Made by a program: the position numbers and the translations under genes | Assembly (NCBI RefSeq): GCF_014251595.1 | Contig: NZ_CP059192.1 | Span: 358,468-422,467, forward strand | Direction of reading: 5' to 3' | Origin: Blattabacterium cuenoti | GTDB lineage: Bacteria > Bacteroidota > Bacteroidia > Flavobacteriales > Blattabacteriaceae | Length of the DNA: 64,000 nt | Notes under the pieces: generated by a model | Told to the model about the DNA's origin: nothing | Databases searched by the model: none | The model's input: only the letters and a program-made list of their open reading frames with translations | Shown: piece after piece, positions 1-8,918 of the stretch | Layout: each line of letters starts with the position of its first letter | Position numbering within the stretch: the first letter of the stretch is position 1

Positions 1-773
<773 letters not shown>

Positions 774-900
774 AAAAATTTGTAAAAATTAATATACGTA
801 AAATCTTATTAAAAAATCCTGAAATATCAGGTCTAGAAGCTTCTTTATGCAAAGAACAATAAATATAATTCCAAAAATATTCTATATAATATAGAATGTG

Positions 901-908
901 CAAGTATA
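901..908 (-). promoter_or_regulatory. candidate rRNA promoter -7 box and pre-16S leader
   Basis: On the minus strand TATACTTG differs at one position from the Bacteroidota -7 element TAnnTTTG and lies about 130 bases before the 16S gene. No TTG sits at the ideal 19-base spacing. Just downstream on the minus strand are a 19-base palindrome (879-897), an AGAAGCTTCT palindrome near 835 and a CCTGA-AATA-TCAGG hairpin (818-831). These fit a structured pre-rRNA leader. The rest of 774-1012 holds only AT-rich sequence. The assignment is tentative. Confidence 0.3.
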
Positions 909-1012
909 CGTCTTTTTTTAATCAAAAAAAAGTTTCAATCAATATATATATTTTTTTTTAAAAAAATAATCTAATTTTAATAAAAATACAAATTTCCTAA
1001 TTATTAACTAAT

Positions 1013-2056
1013 ATGAGAACTTCAGATTTTTATTTTTTATCTCCTTTGAATCTTCTTGCTAAATTTCCTAAACAAGAAAGAGATGAATCTAAATTAATGA
1101 TTATTCATAGAATGAATCAAAAAATAGAACATAAATTATTTAAAGATTTACATGAATATTTTGAAGAAGGAGATATTATGATTCTCAATAACACCAAAGT
1201 TTTTCCTGCAAGATTATTTGGAAATAAAGAAAAAACAGAAGCTAAAATAGAAGTTTTTTTACTGAGAGAATTGGATCCAAAAGATAGAACATGGGACGTA
1301 TTGGTTGATCCTGCAAGAAAAGTAAGAGTAGGGAATAAATTAAATTTTGGGTCTGGATTAACGGGAGAAGTTATAGATAATACTACTTCTAGAGGTAGGA
1401 TTTTACAACTTAATTTTAATGGCCCCCATGAAAAACTTATAAGAAAGATAAAAGAATTAGGAAAAACACCTTTACCAAAATACATTAATAGACAACCGGA
1501 AAAAAATGACGAGGAACGTTACCAAACTGTATATGCAAAAAAAGAAGGATCTGTTGCTGCACCTACAGCAGGATTACATTTTTCAAAACATTTATTAAAA
1601 AAATTAGAAATAAAAGGAATTAATTTAGTAGAAATTACTTTACATTTAGGATTGGGAAGTTTTTTAACAGTAGAAGTAGAAGATATATCAAAACATAAAA
1701 TGGATTCTGAAAAATGTTCTATAAATGAAAATGTATGTAAAATAGTTAATTCCGCTATACAAAAAAAAAAAAGGATTTGTGCTGTAGGAACTTCTTCTAT
1801 GAGAGCAATTGAAAGCTCTGTTTCTTCTAACAAAAATTTAAATCCATTTTGTGGATGGACTAACAAATTTATTTTTCCTCCTTATCATTTTAGTATAGCT
1901 AATTCTATGATCACAAATTTTCATATGCCAAAATCTACATTACTTATGATGACAGCAGCTTTTACAGGATTTGATTTAATAATGAAAGCATATCAAATAG
2001 CAATGGAAAAAAAATATAGATTTTATTCTTATGGAGACGCCATGTTAATATTATAA
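1013..2056 (+). CDS. queA: S-adenosylmethionine:tRNA ribosyltransferase-isomerase QueA
   Basis: QueA transfers and isomerises the ribose of SAM onto preQ1 in the wobble position of GUN-anticodon tRNAs, giving epoxyqueuosine. The 347-residue protein has the usual family length. Recognisable blocks are [19 protein letters not shown] (about residues 53-71), [13 protein letters not shown] (about 178-190), [12 protein letters not shown] [10 protein letters not shown] (about 212-221), [12 protein letters not shown] and the C-terminal [12 protein letters not shown]. The gene starts 240 bases after the 16S gene, divergently. It is followed after 26 bases by a polyprenyl synthase on the same strand. 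A run of 12 A at 1761-1772 is read in frame as lysine codons. No strong ribosome binding site is visible, which is normal for this phylum. Confidence 0.95.
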   Translation: MRTSDFYFLSPLNLLAKFPKQERDESKLMIIHRMNQKIEHKLFKDLHEYFEEGDIMILNNTKVFPARLFGNKEKTEAKIEVFLLRELDPKDRTWDVLVDPARKVRVGNKLNFGSGLTGEVIDNTTSRGRILQLNFNGPHEKLIRKIKELGKTPLPKYINRQPEKNDEERYQTVYAKKEGSVAAPTAGLHFSKHLLKKLEIKGINLVEITLHLGLGSFLTVEVEDISKHKMDSEKCSINENVCKIVNSAIQKKKRICAVGTSSMRAIESSVSSNKNLNPFCGWTNKFIFPPYHFSIANSMITNFHMPKSTLLMMTAAFTGFDLIMKAYQIAMEKKYRFYSYGDAMLIL

Positions 2057-2082
2057 TTATAAAAAGATATCATGATGATATT

Positions 2083-3060
2083 ATGAAAGTTATATTAGAA
2101 AAAATAAAAACTACTATAAAAGAAGAAATTAAAGAATTTGAAAAACAATTTTCAAGTGTAATTAAAAGTAATATTCCTCTCATAGATAAAATTACTCATT
2201 ATATAATTCATAGAAAAGGAAAGTTAATTCGTCCTATATTTGTTTTTTTAGTTGCTAAAATGCTAGGAACAATACGTAAAAAAACATATCATACCGCTTG
2301 CTTAATTGAACTTATACACACAGCAACTCTTGTTCATGATGATGTTATAGATAACAGTTATCTTCGACGTGGTTCTTTTTCTGTAAATGCTATATGGAAA
2401 AATAAAACTGCTGTTTTAATAGGTGATTACTTATTGTCTAAAAGTCTTTTGATCGCAACAAATAACAATTATTATGATTTGCTTAAAATTGTATGTAAGA
2501 CTATAAAAAATATGAGTGAAGGAGAATTATTACAAATGGAAAAATCTAAACAATTAGATATTACTGAAAAAATTTATAATCAAATTGTTTTTCATAAAAC
2601 AGCAAGTTTAATTGCTGCTTCTTGCGAAGCAGGAGCTCGTTCAGTTCATACAGATGAACAAACCGCTTTAAAAATGAGAAAATTTGGAATTCTTGCAGGA
2701 ATAGCATTTCAAATAAAAGATGATTTATTTGATTATGAAGAAAAAAACGAAAATTTTATAGGTAAACCTATAGGAATAGATTTAAAAGAAAGAAAAATAA
2801 CATTACCCCTTATTTATACAATTCAAAAAGCTTCTAAAGAAGATCAAAAAAATATTTTAAGCTATATAAAAAATTATGACGAAAAAAAAAAATATAAGAT
2901 AATTGATTATGTAAAAAAATACAAAGGGTTAGAATATGCAACTCAAAAAATGATTAAACTTCGTAATAAAGCATTAAAAATTTTAGAATTTTATCCAGAG
3001 GGAAAAATTAAAAACACACTTAAAATAATGATTAATTTTATAGTGGAAAGAACTCAATAA
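2083..3060 (+). CDS. ispB: polyprenyl diphosphate synthase (trans-isoprenyl chain elongation)
   Basis: This 325-residue all-helical prenyltransferase adds isopentenyl diphosphate units to an allylic primer. Both aspartate-rich motifs that bind magnesium are present: LVHDDVIDNSYLRRG (about residues 84-98) and FQIKDDLFDY (about 210-219), followed by GKPIGIDLKERKITLPLIY. The basic GKLIRP block lies before the first motif. The protein most resembles long-chain synthases (IspB type), which would supply the side chain of menaquinone, whose men genes lie at 27.9-32.5 kb. Chain length cannot be read from the sequence, so the symbol is a family-level assignment. It is probably co-transcribed with queA and topA. 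Confidence 0.85.
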   Translation: MKVILEKIKTTIKEEIKEFEKQFSSVIKSNIPLIDKITHYIIHRKGKLIRPIFVFLVAKMLGTIRKKTYHTACLIELIHTATLVHDDVIDNSYLRRGSFSVNAIWKNKTAVLIGDYLLSKSLLIATNNNYYDLLKIVCKTIKNMSEGELLQMEKSKQLDITEKIYNQIVFHKTASLIAASCEAGARSVHTDEQTALKMRKFGILAGIAFQIKDDLFDYEEKNENFIGKPIGIDLKERKITLPLIYTIQKASKEDQKNILSYIKNYDEKKKYKIIDYVKKYKGLEYATQKMIKLRNKALKILEFYPEGKIKNTLKIMINFIVERTQ

Positions 3061-3085
3061 GTCAAACAATTAAATTTACATGTAG

Positions 3086-5199
3086 ATGAAAAAAAATTTG
3101 GTCATTGTAGAATCACCTACTAAAGCTCATACAATACAAACATTCCTTGGAAACAATTATTATGTTATATCTAGTTATGGACATATTATAGATTTACCAG
3201 AAAAAAAAATAGGAGTTCAAATTCAAAATAATTTTAAACCTACCTATGTAATGTTATCCAAAAAAAAAAAATCGTTCAAAATATTAGAACATTAATAGAA
3301 AATTACGAAATCATTTGGTTAGCTTCAGATGAAGATCGTGAAGGAGAAGCCATAGCTTATCAAATTTATAAAACATTTAATATTCCTAATAAAAAATATA
3401 AAAGAATAGTTTTTCACGAAATTACAAAAAAATCCATTCATAATGCTATAAAAAACCCTAGATCAATTAATTATAATTTAGTTTATGCTCAACAAGCTAG
3501 ACGAATTATAGATCGATTAGTAGGGTTCAAACTATCTCCTATTTTATGGATAAAAATTAATACAGGTCTTTCTGCAGGTAGAGTTCAGTCTATAGCTGTA
3601 AAATTAATAGTAGAACAAGAAAAAAAAATCCAAAATTTTGTTCCTTCTCCAATTTATCAAATAAATGGAATTTTTTATTATCCTAAACAAAAAATAACTT
3701 TTAATGCTCTTTTGGAAAATGAAATAGAAGATAAAAAAAAAATGAAAAATATTTTAACATTATGTATGAATAGTACTTTTATAGTAAAAAAAATTATTAC
3801 TAAAAAAGAAAAAAAAAGTCCTCCTCCACCATTTACCACTTCATCTTTACAACAAGAAGCTTATAATAAGCTAAATTATTCTATATCTAAAACAATGTTT
3901 TTAGCTCAAAAATTATATGAAAAAGGATTTATTACATACATTCGAACAGATAGTACAAGTTTATCCAAAACTATATTATCGGAAATCAAAGATTTTATAC
4001 TTTTTTCATATGGGATAAAATATTTATCCCTCAAAGAGTTTTCGAAATATAAAAAAGAAAATAAACCATTTCAAGAAGCTCACGAGTCGATTCATCCTAC
4101 TGTTATTAATTTTAACAAAAATTATTTAGACTCATTAGATATATTTCAAAAACGTCTTTATAAATTGATATGGAAACGAACAATTATGGGACAGATGACA
4201 GATACTATGATTGAAAAAAAAAATATTTACATTAAACCTTCTCAATTAAAAAATTTTTTTATATATACAAAAAAGACTGTTTTATTTGATGGATTTATGA
4301 AAATCATAAACCAAGATAAAAATGAAAAAATAGATACTTTCTTAATCAAAAAAGATTTTTTATTAGATAAAAAAGAAATTATAGCTCAACAAATAGTGAA
4401 AAATCATTTGTATAGGTATAATGAAGGAAGCTTAGTCAAAAAATTGGAAAAACTAGGAATAGGAAGACCTTCTACTTATGTTCCTATAATTTCTACTATT
4501 CAAAAAAGAAATTACGTTCATATACAAAAAATTTCAAAAAAAACAGAAAATCGTGAAATTTTTATTTTAAAAGGAAATTCAATTATTAAAAAAAATGACA
4601 ATTTTACTAAAATTGAAAAGAATAAATTTTTTCCTACAGAAATAGGTGTTTTAACAACTAATTTTTTAAATCAAAATTTTTATGAAATCGTAAATTATAC
4701 TTTTACTGCAAATTTAGAAAAAAATTTTGATGATATAGCTCAAGGAAGACAATCCTGGATCGAAGTTGTTAAAAATTTTTATGGTGAGTTTTATAAGAAA
4801 ATACAATATGTTAAAAAACATGTAGATAAAATTAGAAAAGAACGTTTTCTTGGAACAGATCCAAAATCTAATCAAAAAGTTTTTTCAAAAATAGCTAAAT
4901 ATGGACCTGTTGTTCAAATGGGCGAATTTAATAGTCTTAAAAAACCAAAATTTTCTCCTTTATTAATAAATAAACAAAAAATAGAAACAATTTCTCTTAC
5001 AGAAGCTTTGAAGCTTCTTGAATTACCAAAATCGTTAGGAATATTTGATGGAAAAGAAATTCTATTAAAAATAAATAAATACAATATTTATATTAAATAT
5101 AACAATCAATCAATTCCAATCGATGAAAAAATATTTTTGAATAATTTTTTAAATTTAGAAGAAGCTATTAACATTATAATTGAAAATAAAAATAAATAA
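3086..5199 (+). CDS. topA: DNA topoisomerase I, frame interrupted at a 12-A run
   Basis: TopA relaxes negative supercoils by a single-strand break through an active-site tyrosine. The first 58 codons encode the start of the TOPRIM domain ([19 protein letters not shown]). At an A12 run (3260-3271) this frame continues only to a stop at 3293-3295, while the rest of the gene lies in the next frame. From base 3271 on, that frame is open to 5199 and contains the metal-binding TOPRIM motif [15 protein letters not shown], the Q-rich [12 protein letters not shown] block and the active-site tyrosine in [12 protein letters not shown] 13-A (or 10-A) template would give one protein of about 704 residues. 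The end carries TopA C-terminal repeats and no zinc finger. Transcriptional slippage on poly(A), documented in insect endosymbionts, could rescue it; a sequencing error or true pseudogene are alternatives. Confidence 0.85.
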
Positions 5200-5209
5200 A
5201 AAACTTTAG

Positions 5210-5653
5210 CTAAGTATCAAAATATCTTTGATTTAAATAAGTAGTAGGATAGGCTTGATCATGTCCTGTTCGTTTAACATGATCTAAATATTTAGGAATA
5301 TAAGATAAAGCTTTAACTCTATCAGATAAAGACATTCGGTTCCATATATTTTCAGCCATTCTTTTTTTTCCTACTTTATATTTATAATCTATCCAAAAAC
5401 GATTGAAAGACAAATCTGCAGGAATTTCTTCTATCGAAAAAGATGCTCTAGCATTTTTCATTTTATTTATAATTGATTCATTATAAGGTAAATATTTTCC
5501 TATCCATATATAATGTGATAAAGAAAGTCTTTCGGGAAAAATAACTTCTCTTAAAAAACCATTTAAATCATATTTAAATATAATATCCCCAGATACTAAA
5601 TGACTTCTAAATATATATTGTTTACCTCTCATTATTATTGATTTCATCAGCAT
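5210..5653 (-). CDS. conserved hypothetical protein, flavobacterial type
   Basis: I do not recognise a function. The 147-residue protein may start at residue 1, 3 or 8, all methionines. It has a short beta-rich N-terminus (KQYIFRSHLVSGDIIFKYDL), then a helical C-terminal half with LSFNRFWIDYKYKVGKKRMA (about residues 81-100), a LSDRVKALSYIPKYLDHV helix and an ending YPTTYLNQRYF. That last module resembles the C-terminal part of short proteins found in flavobacteria and of some phage replication accessory proteins, which is a weak hint only. No membrane segment or signal is visible. It converges on topA with 10 bases between the stops. Survival in so reduced a genome argues that it is used. 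Confidence 0.7.
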   Translation of the reverse strand: MLMKSIIMRGKQYIFRSHLVSGDIIFKYDLNGFLREVIFPERLSLSHYIWIGKYLPYNESIINKMKNARASFSIEEIPADLSFNRFWIDYKYKVGKKRMAENIWNRMSLSDRVKALSYIPKYLDHVKRTGHDQAYPTTYLNQRYFDT

Positions 5654-5712
5654 TAATTAATATCTTATTAATGCATTAACTCAACTATTATTATAAACAA
5701 CTATTTTATTTG

Positions 5713-5763
5713 ATGATGAAATTTTCAATTTTAAAAAAAAGTATTTTACATAATTTAGTTTAG
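5713..5763 (+). other. 16-codon reading frame in the rsmI leader
   Basis: MMKFSILKKSILHNLV is encoded from an ATG at 5713 to a TAG at 5761-5763, just before two hairpins and a T tract. It could be a leader peptide or pure chance. No amino acid is strikingly repeated, and short open frames are common by chance at this base composition. The 260-base stretch 5654-5913 holds nothing else that I can recognise. Confidence 0.15.
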
Positions 5764-5777
5764 TTTTTTTTTAAAAT

Positions 5778-5814
5778 TAAATTATTATAATTTTAATAAA
5801 ATTGTAATAATTTA
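5778..5814 (+). repeat. 17-bp inverted repeat upstream of rsmI
   Basis: Bases 5778-5794 pair with 5798-5814 over 17 positions around a 3-base loop. In a plus-strand transcript every position pairs, with one U-G wobble (5788/5804). It consists almost only of A and T, so chance formation is easier than in balanced DNA, but the length is unusual for this window. Confidence 0.5.
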
Positions 5815-5833
5815 ATAATTATAATAAACATTC

Positions 5834-5865
5834 TCCATAATAGAAGTTATGGATTTTTATTTTTA
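5834..5865 (+). terminator. intrinsic terminator-like hairpin, plus strand
   Basis: TCCATAA (5834-5840) pairs perfectly with TTATGGA (5847-5853) around a 6-base loop, followed directly by TTTTTATTTTT (5854-5864). The T tract is on the 3' side only for a plus-strand transcript. No complete plus-strand gene ends here: topA stops 630 bases upstream with a convergent gene in between. It is therefore either the end of an unrecognised small RNA or an attenuator 48 bases before rsmI. Confidence 0.45.
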
Positions 5866-5913
5866 GAACAATAGATTCATTATATCTTTTTTCATAAATC
5901 ATAAATTTTAAAT

Positions 5914-6576
5914 ATGTTATATATTGTCCCTACTCCTATAGGAAATTTAGAAGATTTTACCTTTAGAAGTTTACGAATCTTAAAAGAAGTAGATCTAATT
6001 CTAGTAGAAAGTTATAAAGTTTCCAAAAAATTATTGGATTTTTATAATATTAAAAATAGTATAGATAAATATCATATTCATAATGAACATAAAATGATTC
6101 CTTTTTTTATCAAAAAAATTAAAAAAGGAAAAAAATTAGCGTTAATATCTAACGCAGGAACTCCCAGCATATCTGATCCTGGTTTTTTACTTATTAGATC
6201 TTGTATTCAAGCTTCTATTAAAATAGAATGTTTACCTGGACCTACAGCTTTTGTTCCAGCATTAGTTTGTTCCGGTATATCTATCAACGAATTTATTTTC
6301 ATTGGTTTTTTACCAAGAAAAAAAAGAAAAATTAAATTAGAAAACTTATCTAAAGAAAATAGAACCATTGTATTATATGAATCCCCTCATAGATTGATAC
6401 AAACATTAAACGAAATGAAATACTTTTTTGGATCAAAAAGAAATATTGTTATCTGCAAAGAGTTATCTAAATATTTTCAGAATATATCAAGAGGAAACAT
6501 AGAAAAAATGATTTTATATTATCAAAATATAGGAAGAATATTAGGAGAATATACTATTATCATTGAAAAGAATTAA
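5914..6576 (+). CDS. rsmI: 16S rRNA 2'-O-ribose C1402 methyltransferase RsmI, with altered motifs
   Basis: RsmI methylates the 2'-OH of C1402 in the decoding centre of 16S rRNA with SAM. The 220 residues show the family's N-terminal PTPIGNLEDFTFRSLRIL, the LPGPTAFVPALVCSG block, FIGFLPRKK and YESPHRL. Two normally invariant places differ: the AEDTR motif is VESYK (about residues 30-34) and the SDAGTP motif reads SNAGTP (about 80-85). The C-terminus is also slightly short. The fold is likely kept, but activity may be reduced. The gene ends in a 4-base tail-to-tail overlap with asd. A hairpin and T tract lie 48 bases before the start. Confidence 0.85.
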   Translation: MLYIVPTPIGNLEDFTFRSLRILKEVDLILVESYKVSKKLLDFYNIKNSIDKYHIHNEHKMIPFFIKKIKKGKKLALISNAGTPSISDPGFLLIRSCIQASIKIECLPGPTAFVPALVCSGISINEFIFIGFLPRKKRKIKLENLSKENRTIVLYESPHRLIQTLNEMKYFFGSKRNIVICKELSKYFQNISRGNIEKMILYYQNIGRILGEYTIIIEKN

Positions 6577-7565
6577 TTCAATATATTTTTTTTTATCAGA
6601 TATTCTGCAATTTGAATAGCGTTGGTAGCTGCTCCTTTACGGATATTATCTGCTACGATCCAAATATTTATAGAATTTTGAAATGAAAAATCTTCTCGTA
6701 TTCTTCCTACAAAAACTTCATCTTTTCCATGAGCATATAATGGCATTGGATAAATATTTTTTTTTGGACAATCTTGAACCATTATTCCTTTTGTTTTTAA
6801 TAATATTTCATATATATCATCTATAGTAGGCTTTTTTTTAAATGTAATATTAACACTTTCTGAATGTCCTCCTATTACAGGAACACGTGCAGCAGTCGCC
6901 GTTATTGCTATATTATAATTATTTATTATTTTTTTTGTTTCATTGATTAGTTTCATTTCTTCTATTGTATATCCTTTATCTGTAAATTGATCACAATGAG
7001 GCAATACATTTTGATAAATAGGGTATGGATATATTTTGCAAGAAAAATCTCCGTTTTTTTCTTTATGTAACTGATTTACAGCTTTTTTTCCAGTTCCTGT
7101 TACGGATTGATAAGTGGAAACAATAATTCTTTTAATTTCATATTTTATATGTAACGGAAATAACACCATTACTAATTGTATTGTAGAACAATTTGGATTT
7201 GCAATAATTTTGTCTTGTTTACATAAACAAGAAGCATTAATTTCAGGAATAATTAATTTTTTGCAAGGATCCATTCTCCATGCAGAAGAGTTATCAATAA
7301 CTGTAGATCCTATATTTGAGAATTTTGGGGCCCATTCTTTCGATATATTAGATCCTGCTGAAAATAAAACAATATCAGGTTTTTTTAAAAATAAATCATA
7401 TATACTAATGACTTTGTATATTTTTTTTTTAAAAAAAAATTTTTTACCAATAGATTTTTCAGAAGCAGATAGATATAACTCTTTTAATGGAAAATTTCTT
7501 TTTTCCAAAAGATCAATCATAACACGACCTACCATCCCTGTTATACCTACTATTCCTAATTTCAT
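6573..7565 (-). CDS. asd: aspartate-semialdehyde dehydrogenase
   Basis: Asd reduces aspartyl phosphate to aspartate semialdehyde with NADPH, the branch point for lysine/diaminopimelate, threonine and methionine. The 330-residue protein shows the N-terminal nucleotide-binding GIVGITGMVGRVM, the catalytic cysteine in NPNCSTIQ (about residue 124), the YQSVTGTG segment and the late histidine in GGHSES. Diaminopimelate supply fits the retained peptidoglycan genes in this window. The gene overlaps rsmI by 4 bases at its 3' end and is divergent from gmk. A candidate -7 box lies about 45 bases upstream. Confidence 0.95.
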   Translation of the reverse strand: MKLGIVGITGMVGRVMIDLLEKRNFPLKELYLSASEKSIGKKFFFKKKIYKVISIYDLFLKKPDIVLFSAGSNISKEWAPKFSNIGSTVIDNSSAWRMDPCKKLIIPEINASCLCKQDKIIANPNCSTIQLVMVLFPLHIKYEIKRIIVSTYQSVTGTGKKAVNQLHKEKNGDFSCKIYPYPIYQNVLPHCDQFTDKGYTIEEMKLINETKKIINNYNIAITATAARVPVIGGHSESVNITFKKKPTIDDIYEILLKTKGIMVQDCPKKNIYPMPLYAHGKDEVFVGRIREDFSFQNSINIWIVADNIRKGAATNAIQIAEYLIKKNILN

Positions 7566-7609
7566 TTCTTTATATAAAAATTTTTAATTTTTCATGACAT
7601 TCAACAAAA

Positions 7610-7617
7610 CAAAGTTA
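7610..7617 (-). promoter_or_regulatory. candidate asd promoter -7 box
   Basis: TAACTTTG on the minus strand matches the Bacteroidota -7 consensus TAnnTTTG exactly, about 45 bases before the asd start. No TTG is found at the matching -33 position. At this A+T content about one such match per kilobase per strand is expected by chance, so position is the main support. Confidence 0.35.
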
Positions 7618-7626
7618 GGTAAAATA

Positions 7627-8211
7627 ATGAAAAAAGGAAAAATGATTATTTTATCAGGACCCTCTGGCTCTGGAAAAACGACTATATCACATTGTTTACT
7701 TTCAACATTTCCGGAATTAAAATTTTCGGTATCATGTACAACACGATCAATTCGAAATAATGAAATACACGGAAAAGATTATTATTTTTTGTCAGTAAAT
7801 TCTTTTATTTCTAAAATAAAAAAATATCAATTTGTAGAATGGGAGGAAGTTTATCCTAAATTATTTTATGGAACTTTAAAAAACGAAATTTTCAAAATTT
7901 GGAAATCTAATCAACATGTTTTGTTTGATATAGATGTAAAAGGAGGATTAAATTTAAAAAAAAAATATCCTAATAATTCTTTATCCATATTTATAATGGT
8001 AAATTCTGTCAAAATATTGAAAGAAAGATTAATTGCAAGATCTTACAAAAATTCAAATGATAACGAAATGAATTTAAATATTCGTTTAAATAAAGCTAGA
8101 GAAGAAAATGATTACGCTAAATTATTTGATTTTGTTTTATTAAATAATATTGATTTATGTCAAACAAAAAGAAAAGCCATTCAAATAGTTTCCAATTTTA
8201 TTCATAAATAA
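7627..8211 (+). CDS. gmk: guanylate kinase
   Basis: Gmk phosphorylates GMP (and dGMP) to the diphosphate with ATP. The P-loop GPSGSGKTT lies near the N-terminus, followed by the GMP-binding stretch SVSCTTRSIRNNEIHGKDYYF and the VLFDIDVKGG motif near residue 105. I place the start at 7627, where the protein begins MKKGKMIILSGPSGSGKTT, as in homologues. An in-frame ATG at 7594 would add 11 residues without homology. With the later start the protein has 194 residues, normal for the family. It is divergent from asd and its 3' end faces tRNA-Pro at 3 bases' distance. Confidence 0.93.
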   Translation: MKKGKMIILSGPSGSGKTTISHCLLSTFPELKFSVSCTTRSIRNNEIHGKDYYFLSVNSFISKIKKYQFVEWEEVYPKLFYGTLKNEIFKIWKSNQHVLFDIDVKGGLNLKKKYPNNSLSIFIMVNSVKILKERLIARSYKNSNDNEMNLNIRLNKAREENDYAKLFDFVLLNNIDLCQTKRKAIQIVSNFIHK

Positions 8212-8214
8212 TAA

Positions 8215-8289
8215 TCGGGGTGACTGGATTTGAACCAGCGACCACACGCCCCCCAGACGTGTACTCTAACCTATCTGAGCTACACCCCG
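8215..8289 (-). tRNA. tRNA-Pro (anticodon GGG)
   Basis: The minus strand folds into a 75-base cloverleaf: acceptor CGGGGTG pairing with CACCCCG and discriminator A, D arm GCTC/GAGT, anticodon stem CACGT/GCGTG with loop CTGGGGG, and T arm GCTGG-TTCAAAT-CCAGT. The anticodon GGG reads proline codons. CCA is not encoded. It lies 10 bases downstream of tRNA-Asn on the same strand, so both probably come from one rpiB-tRNA transcript. Confidence 0.95.
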
Positions 8290-8299
8290 ATAAAACGAA

Positions 8300-8373
8300 C
8301 TCCTCAGGCTGGATTCGAACCAGCGACACCCTGATTAACAGTCAGGTGCTCTAACCAGCTGAGCTACTGAGGA
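8300..8373 (-). tRNA. tRNA-Asn (anticodon GTT)
   Basis: The minus strand gives a 74-base cloverleaf: acceptor TCCTCAG pairing with CTGAGGA and discriminator G, anticodon stem CCTGA/TCAGG with loop CTGTTAA, and T arm GCTGG-TTCGAAT-CCAGC. The anticodon GTT reads asparagine and is a queuosine target, matching the retained queA. Its first 23 bases are also the last codons and stop of rpiB. Confidence 0.96.
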
Positions 8374-8806
8374 TTTTTGGAATTTTTTCTACTCTTATTT
8401 TATGTCTTCCCCCTTCAAAATTTGTTTCTAAAAATATTTTTACAATTTCTATAATTTTACTTTTATCCACAAAACGTGCAGGAATACTAATAATGTTAGC
8501 ATTGTTATGTTTTCTAGCCAAAATAGCAATTTCTTTTTCCCAAACTAAAGCTGCACGAATTTTTTGATATTTGTTAGCCGTCATAGCGGCTCCATTTCCA
8601 CTTCCACATATAATAATTCCAAAATCTGCCTTTCCTTTATTTACAAATTCGGCTGTAGGATGAATAAAATCCGGATAATCAACTTGTATTCCATATTTGG
8701 AAAATCCAAAGTCTTTAATTTTGTGTCCTTTTTCAATTAAAAAATTATTAATCACATATTTATAATGTACTCCTGTATGATCAGACCCTATTGCTATTAT
8801 TAACAT
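8351..8806 (-). CDS. rpiB: ribose-5-phosphate isomerase B, 3' end inside tRNA-Asn
   Basis: RpiB interconverts ribose 5-phosphate and ribulose 5-phosphate in the pentose phosphate pathway. The 151 residues begin MLIIAIGSDHTG, have the catalytic cysteine and anion hole in ICGSGNG (about residue 68) and the RKHNNANI histidine block, and reach the usual family end FEGGRHKIRVEKI. The frame then continues through the first 23 bases of tRNA-Asn, adding SSSAG-type residues and ending at a TAG inside the tRNA D arm. The natural stop appears to have been lost. The gene and the two tRNAs are in one orientation and probably one transcript. Confidence 0.92.
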   Translation of the reverse strand: MLIIAIGSDHTGVHYKYVINNFLIEKGHKIKDFGFSKYGIQVDYPDFIHPTAEFVNKGKADFGIIICGSGNGAAMTANKYQKIRAALVWEKEIAILARKHNNANIISIPARFVDKSKIIEIVKIFLETNFEGGRHKIRVEKIPKILSSSAG

Positions 8807-8886
8807 TACGTTTTTGAAAAAGAAAGAAACAATGAATATACATAAAATTTGAAAAATTGATATTATTATTCAATATATAAATTGAG

Positions 8887-8894
8887 TAATTTTG
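8887..8894 (+). promoter_or_regulatory. candidate pgk promoter -7 box
   Basis: TAATTTTG matches TAnnTTTG exactly, 25 bases before the pgk start. The nearest upstream TTG (8857-8859) is 27 bases away, longer than the usual 19. The position in the rpiB-pgk divergent spacer supports it; the sequence match alone is weak. Confidence 0.35.
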
Positions 8895-8918
8895 TACATT
8901 TACAAATACCATTTGATT

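Noticed and set aside
7114..7587. 157-codon open frame on the plus strand
   Set aside because: It is the antisense of asd, whose catalytic motifs are clear. The composition has no family features.
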